DNA from: Agroathelia rolfsii
Taxonomy: Eukaryota; Basidiomycota; Agaricomycetes; Amylocorticiales; Amylocorticiaceae
Direction of reading: 5' to 3'
NCBI GenBank assembly: GCA_018343915.1
Contig: JABRWF010000002.1
Coordinates: 5,580,001 to 5,644,000, forward strand
Length of the DNA stretch: 64,000 nucleotides
Positions 1 to 12,631 of this stretch are shown in pieces. Positions within the stretch are counted from its first letter, which is position 1. Each line of letters opens with the position of its first letter. Below the pieces are notes generated by a model. It ran no database searches, was not told the DNA's origin, and was given only the letters and a program-made list of their open reading frames with translations. A program made the translations under genes and the position numbers.

Positions 1-966
1 AGCCATAGTCGAATAAACGACCGGCCAACACGCCTGGCGCAAAGACAAACGCAAACTGTATTTGAAACATCCATGGTTAATGGAGAGGTTTGAGATTGGG
101 TGAAACGAGGGAACTGCGTGCCTGTATTGAGCCAATCCATGCACTAAACGTGAAAAAAAAAAAAAAAAAAAAAAAAAAATGAGATGGATGAGCAATCGAA
201 AGAGCTACCAAAGATGCCTACATGTCGTCGCTCGACCGCGTCTTGAGCAGCGTCTCTTCATAGTAAGTTTGAAAGACCTAGGGGTAGAGAGTTTGAATGG
301 CTCTATTGAGAATGCCAAGAGAATATGACATTACGTACACCCCATGCTGTGACATAGCCTGCCATATACAACAGGCAGAAGGAAAAAAAAGAAAACACGG
401 TTAGTCCCAAAAGTACATCACGGCCATAAACCGGTCAATATCGTACCAAACCTATAGAGGATGATCGGAATGTGGTTAGATATGCACTAGAAGGAATGAT
501 GGAATGGCGTACGTTACGAAGCATCCAAGACAGGACTAGTAGGCGCAGCAGCAGCAACATGGGATGGAGTTGCCCCAAGAGACAAGGATGAGGACTGTAG
601 CATGGACAGGCAGGCAGAAGAACATGTTACACATACCCCCAGGATGATAAGCCATGCACGCAAACCGCCATCGGGAGGTGGACCGGGACCATTGTCCACT
701 GCCTGCTTCTCCACTACAACCGGTGAGCGCGAGACAGGGTCGGTTGGGGAGCGGGACGGGGCCGAGGACCTTGTTGGATCCGCCGCCGTTGTGGTTGTCT
801 CCGCCGCATGCCCGGTGTAGCCGTAGTAGCGAGCGTCAGCGTCGCCGTCGTCCATGGTTGCGTCGTCCTCGGACTGAGTCTGAGAGAGCTTCTCACTTGC
901 CAGGGAGCGGGTCGGTTGATGGCGAGAGGACTGGGGACGATAGGGATCAGAACCAGGAGCGGACAT
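1..966 (-). CDS. MCT-type major facilitator transporter, copy 1 (3' end beyond window)
   Basis: This is a membrane transporter of the fungal monocarboxylate-porter-like branch of the major facilitator superfamily; its substrate cannot be read from sequence. Exon 1 starts at the ATG at 964-966. It encodes a polar, Ser/Pro-rich cytosolic tail ending in PPPDGGLRAWLIILG, the family signature at the start of helix 1, with a GTATGT donor at 636-631. Later exons read GYVTAWGV (about 337-356) and FQTYYEETLLKTRSSDD (about 214-270). The last piece in the window reads QFAFVFAPGVLAGRLFDYG (about 1-57). A small exon giving a continuous frame into GYVTAW can be drawn near 460-496, but its borders are uncertain. 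The exon pattern matches the neighbour at 2326-4511, so the pair is a tandem duplication. The last two thirds of the gene lie off the left edge. Confidence 0.82.
153..179. repeat. poly-A tract inside an intron of transporter copy 1
   Basis: An uninterrupted run of about 27 A lies between the FQTYYEET exon and the next exon of the transporter. On the coding strand it is a poly-T run and may serve as part of the intron's pyrimidine tract. It is a likely site of length variation. Confidence 0.85.
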
Positions 967-1350
967 GATGGAGAGAGCCCAAGACGACGGGGGGAAGGGA
1001 GGGAGGGGGAGAAGAGGACTGAAACTGTATTAGCAGAGGGGAGACAGTAATTGAAGGGGATCAGGAAGACTGCTTGCTGACGGCCGTGCCGAGACAAGGC
1101 GAGAAAGATGGATAGATATTCATATTATTATTATCAATGCAGTCAGCCTGAGAAACGGCGGGGCTCACATGTGTTCATTATTATTTTTCTCATGACGGCG
1201 AGGGAGACGAAGGCCCCTAGTGGGGGTACTTCGAGATTAAGCGTATCGCCGCGCCGGTAAACATGAGAGAGATCCAAGTCGACATTAGGTCAGGCAGGCG
1301 AAAGACGAGAATAACGAACAGACCGATGACCAAAGTGATGACCTATAATG

Positions 1351-1402
1351 TAATGATGATGATGATGATGATGATAATAATAATAATAATAATAATAATA
1401 AT
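1351..1402. repeat. Compound trinucleotide microsatellite (ATG)n(ATA)n
   Basis: About eight ATG units run directly into about nine ATA/AAT units. This is a compound microsatellite in the 5' flank of transporter copy 1. Confidence 0.9.
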
Positions 1403-2241
1403 ATGATATACCGAAAGCAATGAAGATGGTGAGTTATGGCAGTTGGCGGTGTTAGTAACCGTTGCCGGTGTTTATCGAACCGTCGTCGTCTGTTGTTGTC
1501 CCTGCAGAGTACCTGCCCGCGTCTGCCACTGGCACTGGCCTCGACCACGACGGCAACACACGTATTCAGGATTGCAGGCTGGGCAGGACTGGACTGGGCT
1601 GGGCTAATACACTGGCATACAGACTGGTCACCTCACACCCCCTTCTGGAATTCGTTTTCAACCCGAGCCGCTGAGCAGCACTCTCCCACTGCCACTGTCA
1701 GTGCGGCGATGTTGAGTTCAATGAGGCGTCCGAATGAACGGCAAATTTCCAGGCCAACGCGCACGGCACACACACACACATGCTTCCCTTCGATCATCGT
1801 CATCTGATTCCCCACTGGCAGTCCCGCATACACCCCCTCGAGCAGGCAAGGTCAAAAAATGCCGAAAATAATAATAATAATCAGAGGCCAAGCATCTAGC
1901 CGCCGGCGAGCCACAGGGACGCCGGGATGTGTATTACGCTAGTGTATAGACACCGAGCAGCGGATGCAGCCGGCAAATTCACCCGCCCGGTCAATAAATT
2001 CAAATTAAAAAATAAACAAAATCAAAAATAAATTCAGCACAGCAAAGCGAAATAGACGGTCGTGTAATCGTGTATATACATAAGAAAAACAATATGAAAA
2101 GGGTATCATAATCCAACATGCATAACCCCCTTCCCGATCCTAATCCGTCATCAAGTACCCTCGAGCTATCCGACAAACGGCGCGGCCCGCCAGTCCCACT
2201 GACATCCCCGCTTCTTTGATCAATAGGCACCAACAACACTG

Positions 2242-2264
2242 AAACACACACACACACACACACA
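2242..2264. repeat. CA dinucleotide microsatellite
   Basis: An uninterrupted CA run of about 11 units lies just downstream of the stop codon of transporter copy 2. Confidence 0.9.
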
Positions 2265-2325
2265 CATGCGCAATGCGGTCCGAGCAACAACCAGCGAGTA
2301 TATGAGGAACCTTTTTTTTTTCCCC

Positions 2326-4511
2326 TTAAAACCTACCCCGGAAGCCACCCAGCTTCAACCTACGCGCAATAAGCATGATAATCACGCCAACAAGGACGAC
2401 GCTGCCAGACCACCAGCCCGCGTTCTTGTAGCCCGCGATCGCATTCGTGCCCGAGCGCCGGATAACCGCGCCCGAGATCGGCGTGCCGCAGAGGACGCCG
2501 AGCGCCATAACCGTACTGCTGTACCCGATCCGTTTGCCCACGTCTGAGATTGGACCCAGGCGCATAACAGGAATCGGTAATTGACCGGTGAATACGCCAG
2601 AAGTGAATCTGTAAAAAGTAATTTTATATTCAACAAGATAGGGGCGTGATGGGAAAACAACAACAAAAAAGCTAACCCATATAAGATGGCAAAGATAATA
2701 AAGCCACCGATGCCTCTGACGAACGGCCAACAGTAGATCAAAATGACCGTGCACGTGGTCAATGGAGCCATAATGTTAATCGGGCCTGTTTGTGGTGTCA
2801 TTGATAATTATACGCGAACCGTCCGTTAGAGAAGGCTTGGCAACGCGGGGTAGCGAACAAGCACTCGCCTATTTTGTCGGACATGACTCCGGCACAGATA
2901 CGCCCGGCACCGGACGCTAGGTTCGCAATGGCCACCAGGTAGAATGCCAGATTTTTGTCCAAGCCTCGCGCAATAGCAGAGAGGTCGAGGAAGGTGAGCG
3001 CTGTCAAGGTCCGTCAATATCATCATCAGTTTCAGGATCAGGTGCCCCTAGAAAGACGCACCGGTGTATATGCCAAGCCAAACAAAGATGGTGGAGAGAA
3101 CATATACAGAATAGGGTAGGTTCGTCGTGAACACTTCAAGCGTGAATAGCCCAGATAGAATACGGCCATCCGAAGGTGGCGGTGGCAAGCGGCGTCTGCA
3201 AACCTATAATTCTTTCAGTATTATATATTAATATGGCAGTCATAGCAACACCTATATTCACCAGGTTCGAGAAAGACAAGAGACCGAGGAGAATGAAACC
3301 TAGGATACGCATGGTCCATTTGTATCTACAACCAACGATGAGTCTAGGAACATTATCATGAAGGGTGACATTGCTGAATTACCCTACTGCAGGAAGAAGA
3401 TTTTTGACGACAATAGGAATAACAGCACCTCCCAGAGAGGACCCGAACGAGACAAAACCCATGGCAAAGCTGGGGGTAATTGCATTAGTCAGTAGATAGT
3501 CCACAGAGTGACTCAAACAATCACCTACCCTCGTCTTTTGGCAAACCAGTGGGATATGACGGTGATACTAGGACTCCACACGAATCCACAGCCAATCTAG
3601 ACATCATGCACACGTCATCAGATCACCGCATCGCATATAAGCTTAGGCAGTCACTTACACCAATCGCCAGGCCTTGACACAGAACAAATTGCCAGTATTC
3701 ATAGCATTCGGCAGCTAAAATAGTCGCCACGACGACTAGAATCGTACCGGCGAACAGCTCATGATTAAAGTAACCGTAGTCAAACAGACGACCGGCGATA
3801 ACACCAGGGAAAAACACGAAAGCGAACTTTGAGGCAATAATTTCATGATCAAACAATCTGGGGACCAAAAAAATGAAAACGCCGATTCTTCACACCTGTA
3901 TAGACCCGATCCAAGCACTAAAAGTACACCCTGATTAGCCACTATGTTTCAAATCTTTGGGAGCAAAAAAAAAAAAGGCGTACATATTGTCTTGCGGCTC
4001 ATTCTTGAGTAGAGTCTCTTCGTAATAAGTCTGGAAGACCTGTATATCGGAGAATAGCGTCAACGAGACATGTTAAAATCTTATGAAATGTGTAAACTTA
4101 CACCCCATGCTGTTACGTAGCCTAAGGTAAACATAAAGTTAATTCCTCTGCACGCTATTGCTGGTGGACTAAAATACTGTACCAAAACTGCAGAAATACT
4201 CCATCAGTGAAACTACATCAAACAAGTTATTGGTTTGGCTCACGTTGAAAAACAAACAACGCTAGACTGTGCGATCCATTTATTGTCAGCAAACAAATCA
4301 CAATTACCAATCAAAAAAGACATACACCCAAGACGACGAGCCAGGCGCGTAGGCCACCGTCAGGAGGGGGACTTGGTGCTGTCGTAGTAGGCGGGGCAGC
4401 TTGCTTCTCCAGCGGGACGGGCGAGGCCGGCGCGGTTGAGCGTTCGGCTGAGCCGGTATCGGCCTTCTCGAGCTCGCGGGAGGCGGCGTCTGTTTCGTGC
4501 GATGCGGCCAT
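2326..4511 (-). CDS. MCT-type major facilitator transporter, copy 2
   Basis: This is a plasma-membrane-type MFS transporter related to fungal monocarboxylate porters; the substrate is unknown. It starts at the ATG at 4509-4511 and stops at TAA 2326-2328. Exons read in order: a polar N-tail ending PPPDGGLRAWLVVLG, GYVTAWGV (about 4100-4120), FQTYYEETLLKNEPQDN, SAWIGSIQ, a helix pair with PGVIAGRLFDYGYF (3640-3840), CGFVWSPSITVISHWFAKRRG, a glycine-rich helix with MGFVSFGSSLGGAVIP, a long polar-to-membrane stretch with AGRICAGVMSDKIG (MFS loop motif), and a C-terminal half with GTPISGAVIRR. About ten small introns interrupt it. The intron at 2786-2868 fits only with a GC donor. The small exon between LVVLG and GYVTAW could not be placed without a stop or frame slip, so this copy may be mildly damaged or spliced differently from copy 1. 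Confidence 0.82.
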
Positions 4512-5800
4512 GGGGAGAGACTAAACGACGAGTAGCCCTAGGAGTTGTTGAGATGGCCAACGAAGAAAGAGTGCCGTGGACGCCATGCATTGCGAGGGCA
4601 AGCTAGACTATATCGCGATGTAGTCCATGGATTGCATTCCATGGGACTGTCCTGCTGTTTCGTGCACCCTTCGGCCATCGCCTGCTGACCGAGGTTCTCC
4701 TGATACTGTATCACTTCCTGTTCGGCAAGGCCCTAATACTGATACTTGATTATCAGATGGGTTAATTTTGGGGCAAGATTGTAGTCAACAGACATCTCTG
4801 AGCGTGCTATACTTACTGCACTGCTGCTGTTTTTTTTTTCGACTGGGAGAGTGATTAGAAAGGACGGACGAGGAAGCTAATGACGCCGGCCCGGCTGCGG
4901 CCACCCATGCATCTCTATGTCCGAGCCACCCCGGCCGGCGGGTTTCAACTCATGAATATGCGGAGAATATCTATGGCATTTTCAACGTATTTTATCTCTA
5001 TCTCTAGTGGTATACTCATCCTGGATTTCCTGGACAGCGTTGCCGACACGCAGCGTGGTCTATTACTATTAAAAGCACAATCTGTGGAATAGTATCAGCA
5101 TTAATAAGTCAGGCACTAGTCCATGGGCCATGGCACGCTGGCAGATTGAAACGTCATCTGCAGAGCCGACCACACGCGCTATAATCGTACGAACCCTCCT
5201 TACGTTGAAACGAAAAATTCTCTCCCAGGAAGCATGCATATTTATCTGTGATACAATTCAATCATATGGTTTACCCCTAATGGTAGTTGATGTTCATCAC
5301 CGTCGATCCAGCGCTCGGAGAATGTTCGATGAGGTGTGAAACATGCACTGGCCCTACCTTGACTAGTGGTTTTCCAATTAGATATTCATTCTGATTCATA
5401 TATACGGACACAAATGCGGTGAAAGGTCTCGATCAAATGGGAATATTTACGAGTGATTGGGCACAAATGGTTGAACGTTGAACGTTGAACGCTCAGCGCT
5501 CAACTCCTAGCTCAGTGATGGTGGCACCTGGCAGTCACAGCTCTCAAAAGGTTCGAATGTAACCGAGTTCGGAATAATACAACTGAGGAAAATCACTCAA
5601 GGTATTCAAATGCATTACAAATGATGTATACTTCCAAGGGAATTGACGCGCGGCAAAGGGAGGTCTTTACCTGTTGGCACAAGAAATCCAGCTCTACCAC
5701 CTACGATTGTACGCGCATCGTCTGCATGCCAAGGTTTGACAGTTCAAGCAACGCTGCTCAGTAGATATTATAAGCGGACAACCAAGAGTGAAACATATAT
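4512..5800. other. Intergenic region upstream of transporter copy 2
   Basis: There is no convincing gene. It contains the promoter side of transporter copy 2 and the 3' flank of the RBR ligase gene. At about 5470-5503 a short direct repeat of GTTGAAC is followed by the palindromic GCTCAGCGCTCAAC. Open frames here are short and do not resemble known families. Confidence 0.65.
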
Positions 5801-7143
5801 TCAACATACCATCATAAATAATGGAAGACGATCCCTACATTGCTCGCATCGTCCTCCACCATGTCTATATGTCCAACTGTGATCATCACAATCATGATTA
5901 TACCTTATCTCTTCTACCCGGTGTTGAACACGTTGGGCATGAACATCAGGAGCTACTATCGCTGCCTCTTCGCCAAATTCATTCCTCACCCGCCGCTCCG
6001 CGTCAAGAATGATGCGATGCTCGTCCCATTGAGCACAACGACATGTCTTCCAGCGTGCCGCACAAAGATAGCAAAAGTGACTGCCGCATCGACAAGTGAT
6101 ATGATTACATCCTTGTTGCAACTCAACGATCGAATTGCATCCTGGGCAGGTTTGCCACTGGTGCTCCCTCGCCAGCTCCTTCAAAACCAAGAGATCCGCA
6201 TTTTCTGTACATCCATCATCACCGTGCGGGCTTGCCTTGCATCCTGAACACACATTGGTTCCGCACTCGGAGCATGTGATGACCTGCCTTTCTTGCTCAG
6301 AATGGCTAGATCCAAGGAATTCGGAGCACGTAGGATTCACGCAATATAACCGATCGCTTGCAGATGTGCTGAACTCGCGCGATTTAATTTCGAATTGAGC
6401 CTGCAGCCCCAATGGAATATATGAAAGGAAGCGCGACATCGGCAGATCTTGCCTGCAGCAGCGGACTGGAAAGAGCGTCTCATCCTGGGTTGAGGCACGG
6501 ACTAAGTCGACCAAGCAGCTTCTGCAGTACGCATGTCCACATTCTGCATGAAAGTCTTTCCTGTTGATGCGATCACCACATATGATACATTCGGTAGCTC
6601 GGCTACTGCTGGCGATAGGTGGGCTAGTACTGGTGGTAACGTTGAAGGATATAGAAGCGTCCACTTGAACAGAAGAGTCAAACTTTTTGACTTTGAACGG
6701 GCTGGTGCATAAAATCGGGAATCGGTACGATATACGAATGAAAAAAGTAGAATAGCCCACTTGATAGGAACTAGTCCGCCTTCAACCCATTTCTGATCGT
6801 CAGTAAGTGTAGGCAGGGGCTGATTCCGTTCCAATGCTTGCGCTGCGTTGTGGTCATCCACCTGGACCCTATCCAGACGCGCAAGGTTTTCAATTAGGGC
6901 ACTATCAGCGGTAATAGCCTGATGAAAACTCAAAGCTATCCTGCGATCCTCCAGAGACGACAGCAAAAGGCGAAGATTTTCTGCTTGACATTCAAGCGCA
7001 AGCTGTTCGTCAGGAAGAACAGTTTCGGCTCGAGCTTTCCCAGGATATGCTGTTTGTAGCTGATGTATATCTTCGAGGGCAAAGCGTATGGATAGCAGGA
7101 CTAAATCCAAGTCACCATCAAGAGGGGAGAGAGAGTAATCCAT
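5801..7143 (-). CDS. RBR-type E3 ubiquitin-protein ligase
   Basis: RING-between-RING ligases accept ubiquitin on a catalytic cysteine of RING2 before passing it to substrate. The product is 427 residues from two exons: 7143-6761 and 6701-5801. The 59-bp intron (6702-6760) has GTGGGC/CACCAG borders and joins codons in frame. I chose the ATG at 7141-7143; the open frame extends upstream without an ATG. RING1 begins near residue 166 (CIICGD, then CGHAYCRSC). An IBR follows (YCVNPTC, ITCSECGTNVCSGC), then RING2 (CPGCNSIVELQQGCNHITC, then FCYLC). The Cys in QQGCNH sits where the thioester-forming Cys lies in HHARI-type enzymes. The N-terminal 160 residues contain predicted helices and no known domain. 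The gene is divergent from PSD2, with a shared 670-bp promoter region. Confidence 0.9.
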
Positions 7144-7813
7144 CGGAAAGCACAATGGCGAGGCGGCCGAGGTCAATTCAGACTTTGGATGATATTCGCA
7201 TTGAGAAGTGCAGTCTGGTATTTATGCCAGTGTAAAGAGACTGATAAACGAAAGCAACTAAAAACAGGCTGTTTGAGTTTTGAGTAAGCTCTACCTTGGA
7301 ATTGCTATCAGTCTTTACAATCGAAAAGACTCGAGTTTGGAGGTAGAGCCTGAGCCCATTCGCAGCATCTTTTCATGATTGAGAGTCCAAGTTGTACAAG
7401 GTAGAGCACAGCTGCCCTGATGTGAGCAGGTAGAACCTCGGTTTCCAAAGTTGATTATAGCGGCAGTCAAGTCATGACATCAATTACGCTAAGATAGTTG
7501 ACTCATGTGCGCGAAGTGCTCCGAGGTGGTTGGAATCGAGATTGCGTCATGTCTGGTGACAGCTCTATAATTGGCTCGTTTTGTCGCAAGTTTGCCATTT
7601 ATGTCCCACATTATGTCTAAAAACTGACTATTTTGCAGCCCAAAATATCATCACGTGATTTTTGCAGTTCCCTGTTACCAGTGCTCTGTCACTGACCAGA
7701 GTCCAGTCGTCCCATTCGACCTCCTGCTCAAAGTTCAAAGTCGACTCTACATTCTGTTCTTGTAATATTATCCGGAATACACATATATCCTAGTTCTTCA
7801 CAATACTCTGCCC
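7144..7813. promoter_or_regulatory. Shared divergent promoter region of RBR ligase and PSD2
   Basis: A 670-bp gap separates two divergent start codons, so both promoters must lie here or overlap. It holds the 11-mer GCTCTACCTTG at 7288-7298 and its reverse complement at 7397-7407. A related GGTAGAGCC lies at 7342-7350 and GGTAGAACC at about 7429. The repeated inverted motif could be a factor-binding site; that is inference only. Confidence 0.5.
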
Positions 7814-10800
7814 ATGGTGTCTGCGCACAAGAAAGGTCTTCAGATTAAGCGCGTCATCAAGAGCGCAGCCCGTCTGCCTGCCCGCGTTAGGGTCTCTGGC
7901 GGCCGGGGAAGTGGCAGAAGCACCTTCTCCCCCCATGAAGGCGAATCCCCTGTTGTCATTCTCCGAGTGCAAATCATCGGCTGTAGCGATCTTGTCGGCA
8001 AGGACAAACATGGTTCCAGCGACCCGTACGTTACAGCTCAGGTCGACTGACCGGACACGCATGTGCGATCGCTTTTGGGTGACTGAATAACATTTCTGTC
8101 CAATAGGTTCGTCGTCGTGTCCCTACTCAACTCAAGACACCAGACCCCCGTCACCAAACGCAATGTTAATCCCACATTTCTCGACAAAGATGCCACATTT
8201 GATTTTCCAATCTATCTCTCGCTCGCAGACAGACTGGGAGCCCTTGAGCTGGTCGTTTGGGACAAGGACAGGCTACGGAAGGAATATCTCGGGGAGGTGT
8301 CTGTTTCGTTTGAGGATTGGTTTAGAGATGGGACCGCACTCGGATTCCTGGATAGTGACAATGAAGTGAGATGGCCACTCCGAGTACTCATTCCATCTGA
8401 CTCCTCATCTATCAGCCACGGTCACTTGAATTAGTATCTACGCGTGCGGCTACTCGAGTAACGGGTAGCGTCACTCTCAAGCTTGGCTTTGTTTCTCCAC
8501 CATCGTCCACTCTTCAGGCCGTGTCATTTGATCAAGTCTTGCGGGAGCTTGTGAAGCGCTCTCGCCCTAGCCTTGTGTCTGCCCCGGCTGTCAGTATTCG
8601 TGTGACTAGTAGTTTGCTGCTACTGATCAATCGTCCCATGAATAGACGGAGGGTATTGGTACAATTAGATCATATCAGATTGGCCCTATCTTCGAGGACG
8701 ACGGCGGGATCAGTTCAGACGAGGACGAAATAGGCAGTGAAGAAGAAGAGGAAGAAAATATTTTTAACTCTCCGCTGCCCGTCACCAATGAACTACCTGC
8801 ACCATCCCATGTACCTCCAATCACGGTTGAGGCACCTTCCATTCCTGTGTCACCAACTACGCCAACGGCACCATCCAACTCAAAGGCTTCATCGTTCATT
8901 AAACATTCTGGAAATGGGTTCAAGCCACGCCTTGCCTTCAGGAAGTCCTCAGTAAATACAACCTCTACTTCGGACGTGTCAGAGTTGCCCCGCTCTCTTG
9001 ATCTACCTTCCCCACCCGTAACACCAGGAGAAGCTCCCAAAAGGCCAGGCATAAAGCATGGGCGATTCAGCAAATCCTGGGTAAAGAAAAAAGAAGATTA
9101 CAACTTCTCTGCATCAAATGATATCGTCGGCATCATCATGCTGGAAATACAAAGCGCAACAGATCTACCCAAATTCAAGAATAGTACGTTTATTCCTTTT
9201 TCGTGTGTGTAATGATCCACCTGAAAGAACGGTCAAGTGACTAGGCTCGGTTGGGACATGGATCCCTTTGTTGTCATCTCATTTGGCAAGAAAGTCTTTC
9301 GCACGCGTGTCATCCGCCATTCTTTAAATCCAGCGTGGGACGAAAAGCTTCTCTTCCACGTCCGAAGATACGAAGTCAACTTCAAGGTTCAACTTACCGT
9401 CCTCGACTGGGATAAACTCTCTTCGAACGATCACGTTGGGGACACGATTATTGACCTATCCGATCTCATCGCAAGCGCACCCCAGCCAGATCCCGAAACA
9501 GGCTTGTACCCCGAAGAAGAGAATATTGGCCATGCCATGATCCAATACGAGCGGCCTTTGACCATCGTCAAAGACTTGCCTCCAGACTCAAAGAATACTC
9601 CGGTCCTGACATTCCGGTGGGCACTGGTTTATTCATCCAGGTTTTTCACCTTGTTTATCCATTTTGAAGAGCCAAATATCAGCCATACGATGCTCTTCGT
9701 CAACAATTTTGGCGTCAGTATCTTAGCCAATATGACACGGACGATACTGGGACTTTGTCGCTCTTCGAACTCTCCTCTATGCTTGATTCTTTGGGTTCGA
9801 CACTTTCGTCGGAGACAATCGAGTCCTATTTTGCGAGGCACGGCAAGAAGGCAGGTGAAGAAGAATTAACTATATCGGAAGCTATCCAGTGCCTGGAAGC
9901 CGAGGTCTGCCGACCCACAAGCGAAAGGAAGACACTCGATGGCACTGCCGAAGACAGTTCCTTTACTGTGAGCACAAGCCCTGGCGCCACCCCAACGCTC
10001 ATGGAAGAGGAGCCCAAATCACTGCGATTTGACAGCTTGGATTTCTCCGGACCGCCGAATAAGGCGACCGATCTTTTAGACGTCCCCTCGTCTGGCATTC
10101 TGGGTGTACCACACTCGTACAGCACCGAGCCTATGGAGCTCGCACTTTTGGATGTTGTAGATAACCCGCCAGAGACCTCCACACGCATGTCTTCTACCAG
10201 CATCCTTGGCGATGGAAATCAGCGCCAGATGACTGCTGACAGTCAATTGACATCATCTTATACGGACGATGGACGCATGGTTCAACAGCATTCCAACTCT
10301 TCTTCAGACGTGGAAGAATCACCCTCATCCAACCAGGATGCTGAGAATGGCGGTCCCGATGTCGAACGTGTGATCAACATCAAGAACTGCCCGCTCTGCC
10401 ACCGCCCGCGCCTAACGAAAAAGGCAGAAAAGGATATCGTCACCCATCTGGCGGTGTGTGCGAGCCAAGATTGGAATAAGGTGGATCGTATTATGGTCAG
10501 TAATTTTGTCACGGCAAGCCAAGCGCAGCGCAAGTGGTATACCAAGGTGATCACCAAGGTGTCCAGCGGGAACTACAAGCTGGGAGCCGTAAGTCTTCAC
10601 TCCGGCCTCTACTCATCATGTGTAGTTAAAGTAAAGCTCCACAGAACTCGGCTAACATTATCGTCCAAAACCGCTTGACTGGCCAGCTCGAGGAAGAGAA
10701 AATGCAAGTCTATGTGCGACTGGGTATCCGGCTCCTGTACAAGGTTTGAGCAAATCTTGCAGGTGCTCTGTAATGTCTGAACTGAACCGCCTCTAGGGTG

Positions 10801-11930
10801 CCAAAAGTCGGATGGAAGGCGCTCGGGGTGAGGGCTCAAAGTCGAGATGTTTTTCGTCTTTGTTTCTAACCAACTTCAAGCTCGACGCCTTTTGAAATCA
10901 ATGTCTATCAAACAAGGACGAAAGTATGACTCCCCGGAGTCGGTCCGCGACATTATGCCGTTCATAGAGTTCCATAAACTGAATATCGACGAATTGTTGG
11001 AACCCATTGGCTCTTTTAGTGAGTGGTCCTTGGTCATCGAACTATATTCTAGCTCAATGAACCCCTCTAGAAACTTTCAACGAATTTTTCTATAGGTAAA
11101 CGTTCGAGTGTGGTTTGTGTTCGACTGAAGTTGAATTTTCGCAGGAAACTCAAACCGGATGCCCGGCTGCCTGAGGAGCCCGAGAACCCTAGCCGCCTGG
11201 TTAGTGCAGCTGACTGCCGCTTCATGGCTTTCGAGTCTACCAACGAGGCCACCAAGTTGTGGATTAAAGGCCGTGAATTCAGCATCGCTCGACTTCTCGG
11301 CGAGGACTTCAAAGGAGAGGCTGAGCGATACAATGGGGGCGCTCTAGCTATCTTCCGCCTTGCACCTCAAGACTATCACAGGTTCCACTCTCCGGTTGAT
11401 GGAACTATCGGGCGCATGTCGTACATCTCTGGAGAGTATTACACTGTCAACGTGAATGGTCTTTTTGATCTGGTCTGTGACAGTTAAATCTAATCGTTAT
11501 TTCAGCCGCAAGCTATTAGGACTGCCCTGGATGTGTACGGTGAGAATGCAAGGAAGATTATCTCGATCGATAGTCCTCAGTTTGGACGTGTTATGGCTGC
11601 CTGCATCGGAGCTATGATGGTTGGATCAATTAAGACTACCGTCGAAGAGGGCCAGCAGGTCAAGCGTGGCCAGGAGCTGGGTTACTTTGCATTCGGTTTG
11701 TTGTTGCAAAGCACAATCGGAATGACATTGGGACTTACTATTATTGTTTAGGTGGCTCTACCGTTGTGGTACTGTTTGAGAGAGGTGTTGTTCAGTGGGA
11801 TGAAGATCTACTAATCAATGGTCGAGCATGTCTTGAAACTCTCGTACGTGTTGGAATGGGTATTGGTCGTCGTCGTGGACCACTCAGCACGAGGCCGAAT
11901 GCGTCAAGTACCTCGGCCCCTGTGCCTTAG
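7814..11930 (+). CDS. PSD2: Phosphatidylserine decarboxylase proenzyme, C2-domain type (PSD2 class)
   Basis: The enzyme decarboxylates phosphatidylserine to phosphatidylethanolamine in the endomembrane system. It self-cleaves to form a pyruvoyl group. It starts at ATG 7814 and has at least twelve exons. Introns solved from reading frame include 8026-8106, 8366-8415, 8590-8645 and 9184-9237. Domain order: C2 domain 1 ([22 protein letters not shown], then VVWDKDRL), an acidic linker, C2 domain 2 ([13 protein letters not shown], then [15 protein letters not shown]), an EF-hand loop [12 protein letters not shown], a Cys/His motif CPLCHRPR...HLAVC, then the catalytic domain. Catalytic landmarks are SAADCRF (Asp), FHSPVDG (His) and the self-cleavage motif GGST (LGST in most homologues) split by the last intron. 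It ends with VPVP-like residues at TAG 11928-11930. All three catalytic positions are present, so it looks functional. Confidence 0.93.
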
Positions 11931-12631
11931 TTTGTGAAAACAGCGACTTCATTCACGTCGAACATTTGCTGGCAGCTTAGGGATGGCTTTACCCTTCATC
12001 ATGGACTGTATCTTTCACGTTTAGTCACCTCCTAATCCATCTACGTAGTACTGTGTCGGACGGAGGAAGTAGATAATAATAAAATATTCTTAATGAGATT
12101 CACGTGACTGAGGGGCGTATACCCGTTTGGCCATCGACGACCGTGACGACGGCCACTGACAGCTTTTCCCGAAGACAGTGAGGGCGGGGGTTCGGGCAGC
12201 ACACTGTGTGCATGGCCATGGCTGTCTTTGACAATAATATCAGAGTGCGAGCGTGCCTGCATCGATCTCCATGCCACCCGAGTCGTGCCCACTAGCAACA
12301 CCACCATCAACGACGACGAGCGTCTGCCTGCCGCTGGACGACTTGCTTGAGAACGACCAACTTCGGCTTAGCCCACGGGCATCTGCTGCTCTCCTCTGCT
12401 TTTTTCTCAGACTTGTAGGCTTGTCTTTTGATACCTGGCTATCCATCCATTGTGTAGTTGTGATTATTGTAATATCATTTCTCCTGGGCAGCCTGCACGA
12501 ACCGTTTTGATTGTTGCTCGCGTGTTGTGCCATCAACACACAAATAACACTTTCACATTCTTGTTTCTCTTCTCATCCTTTTGGCCCCTCGGCTTCTTCA
12601 ACACACTCTTAAGTCACTTGCTTGACAATCC
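11931..12631. other. Intergenic region, PSD2 3' flank and metacaspase promoter
   Basis: I see no gene. The open frames on both strands are short and unconserved in appearance. A pyrimidine-rich stretch at about 12560-12610 lies just before the metacaspase start, as is common near fungal transcription starts. Confidence 0.6.

Larger units (their letters stand above)
967..2325. other. Intergenic region between the tandem transporters
   Basis: I see no gene here. It is the 5' flank of transporter copy 1 and the 3' flank of copy 2. It holds simple repeats: an ATG/ATA trinucleotide run at about 1351-1402 and CA runs at about 1767-1779 and 2242-2264. The open frames across it are short and low-complexity. 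Confidence 0.7.

Noticed and set aside
4311..4590. Alternative overlapping frame at the start of transporter copy 2
   Set aside because: It is a shadow of exon 1, which carries the PDGGLRAW family signature in the other frame.
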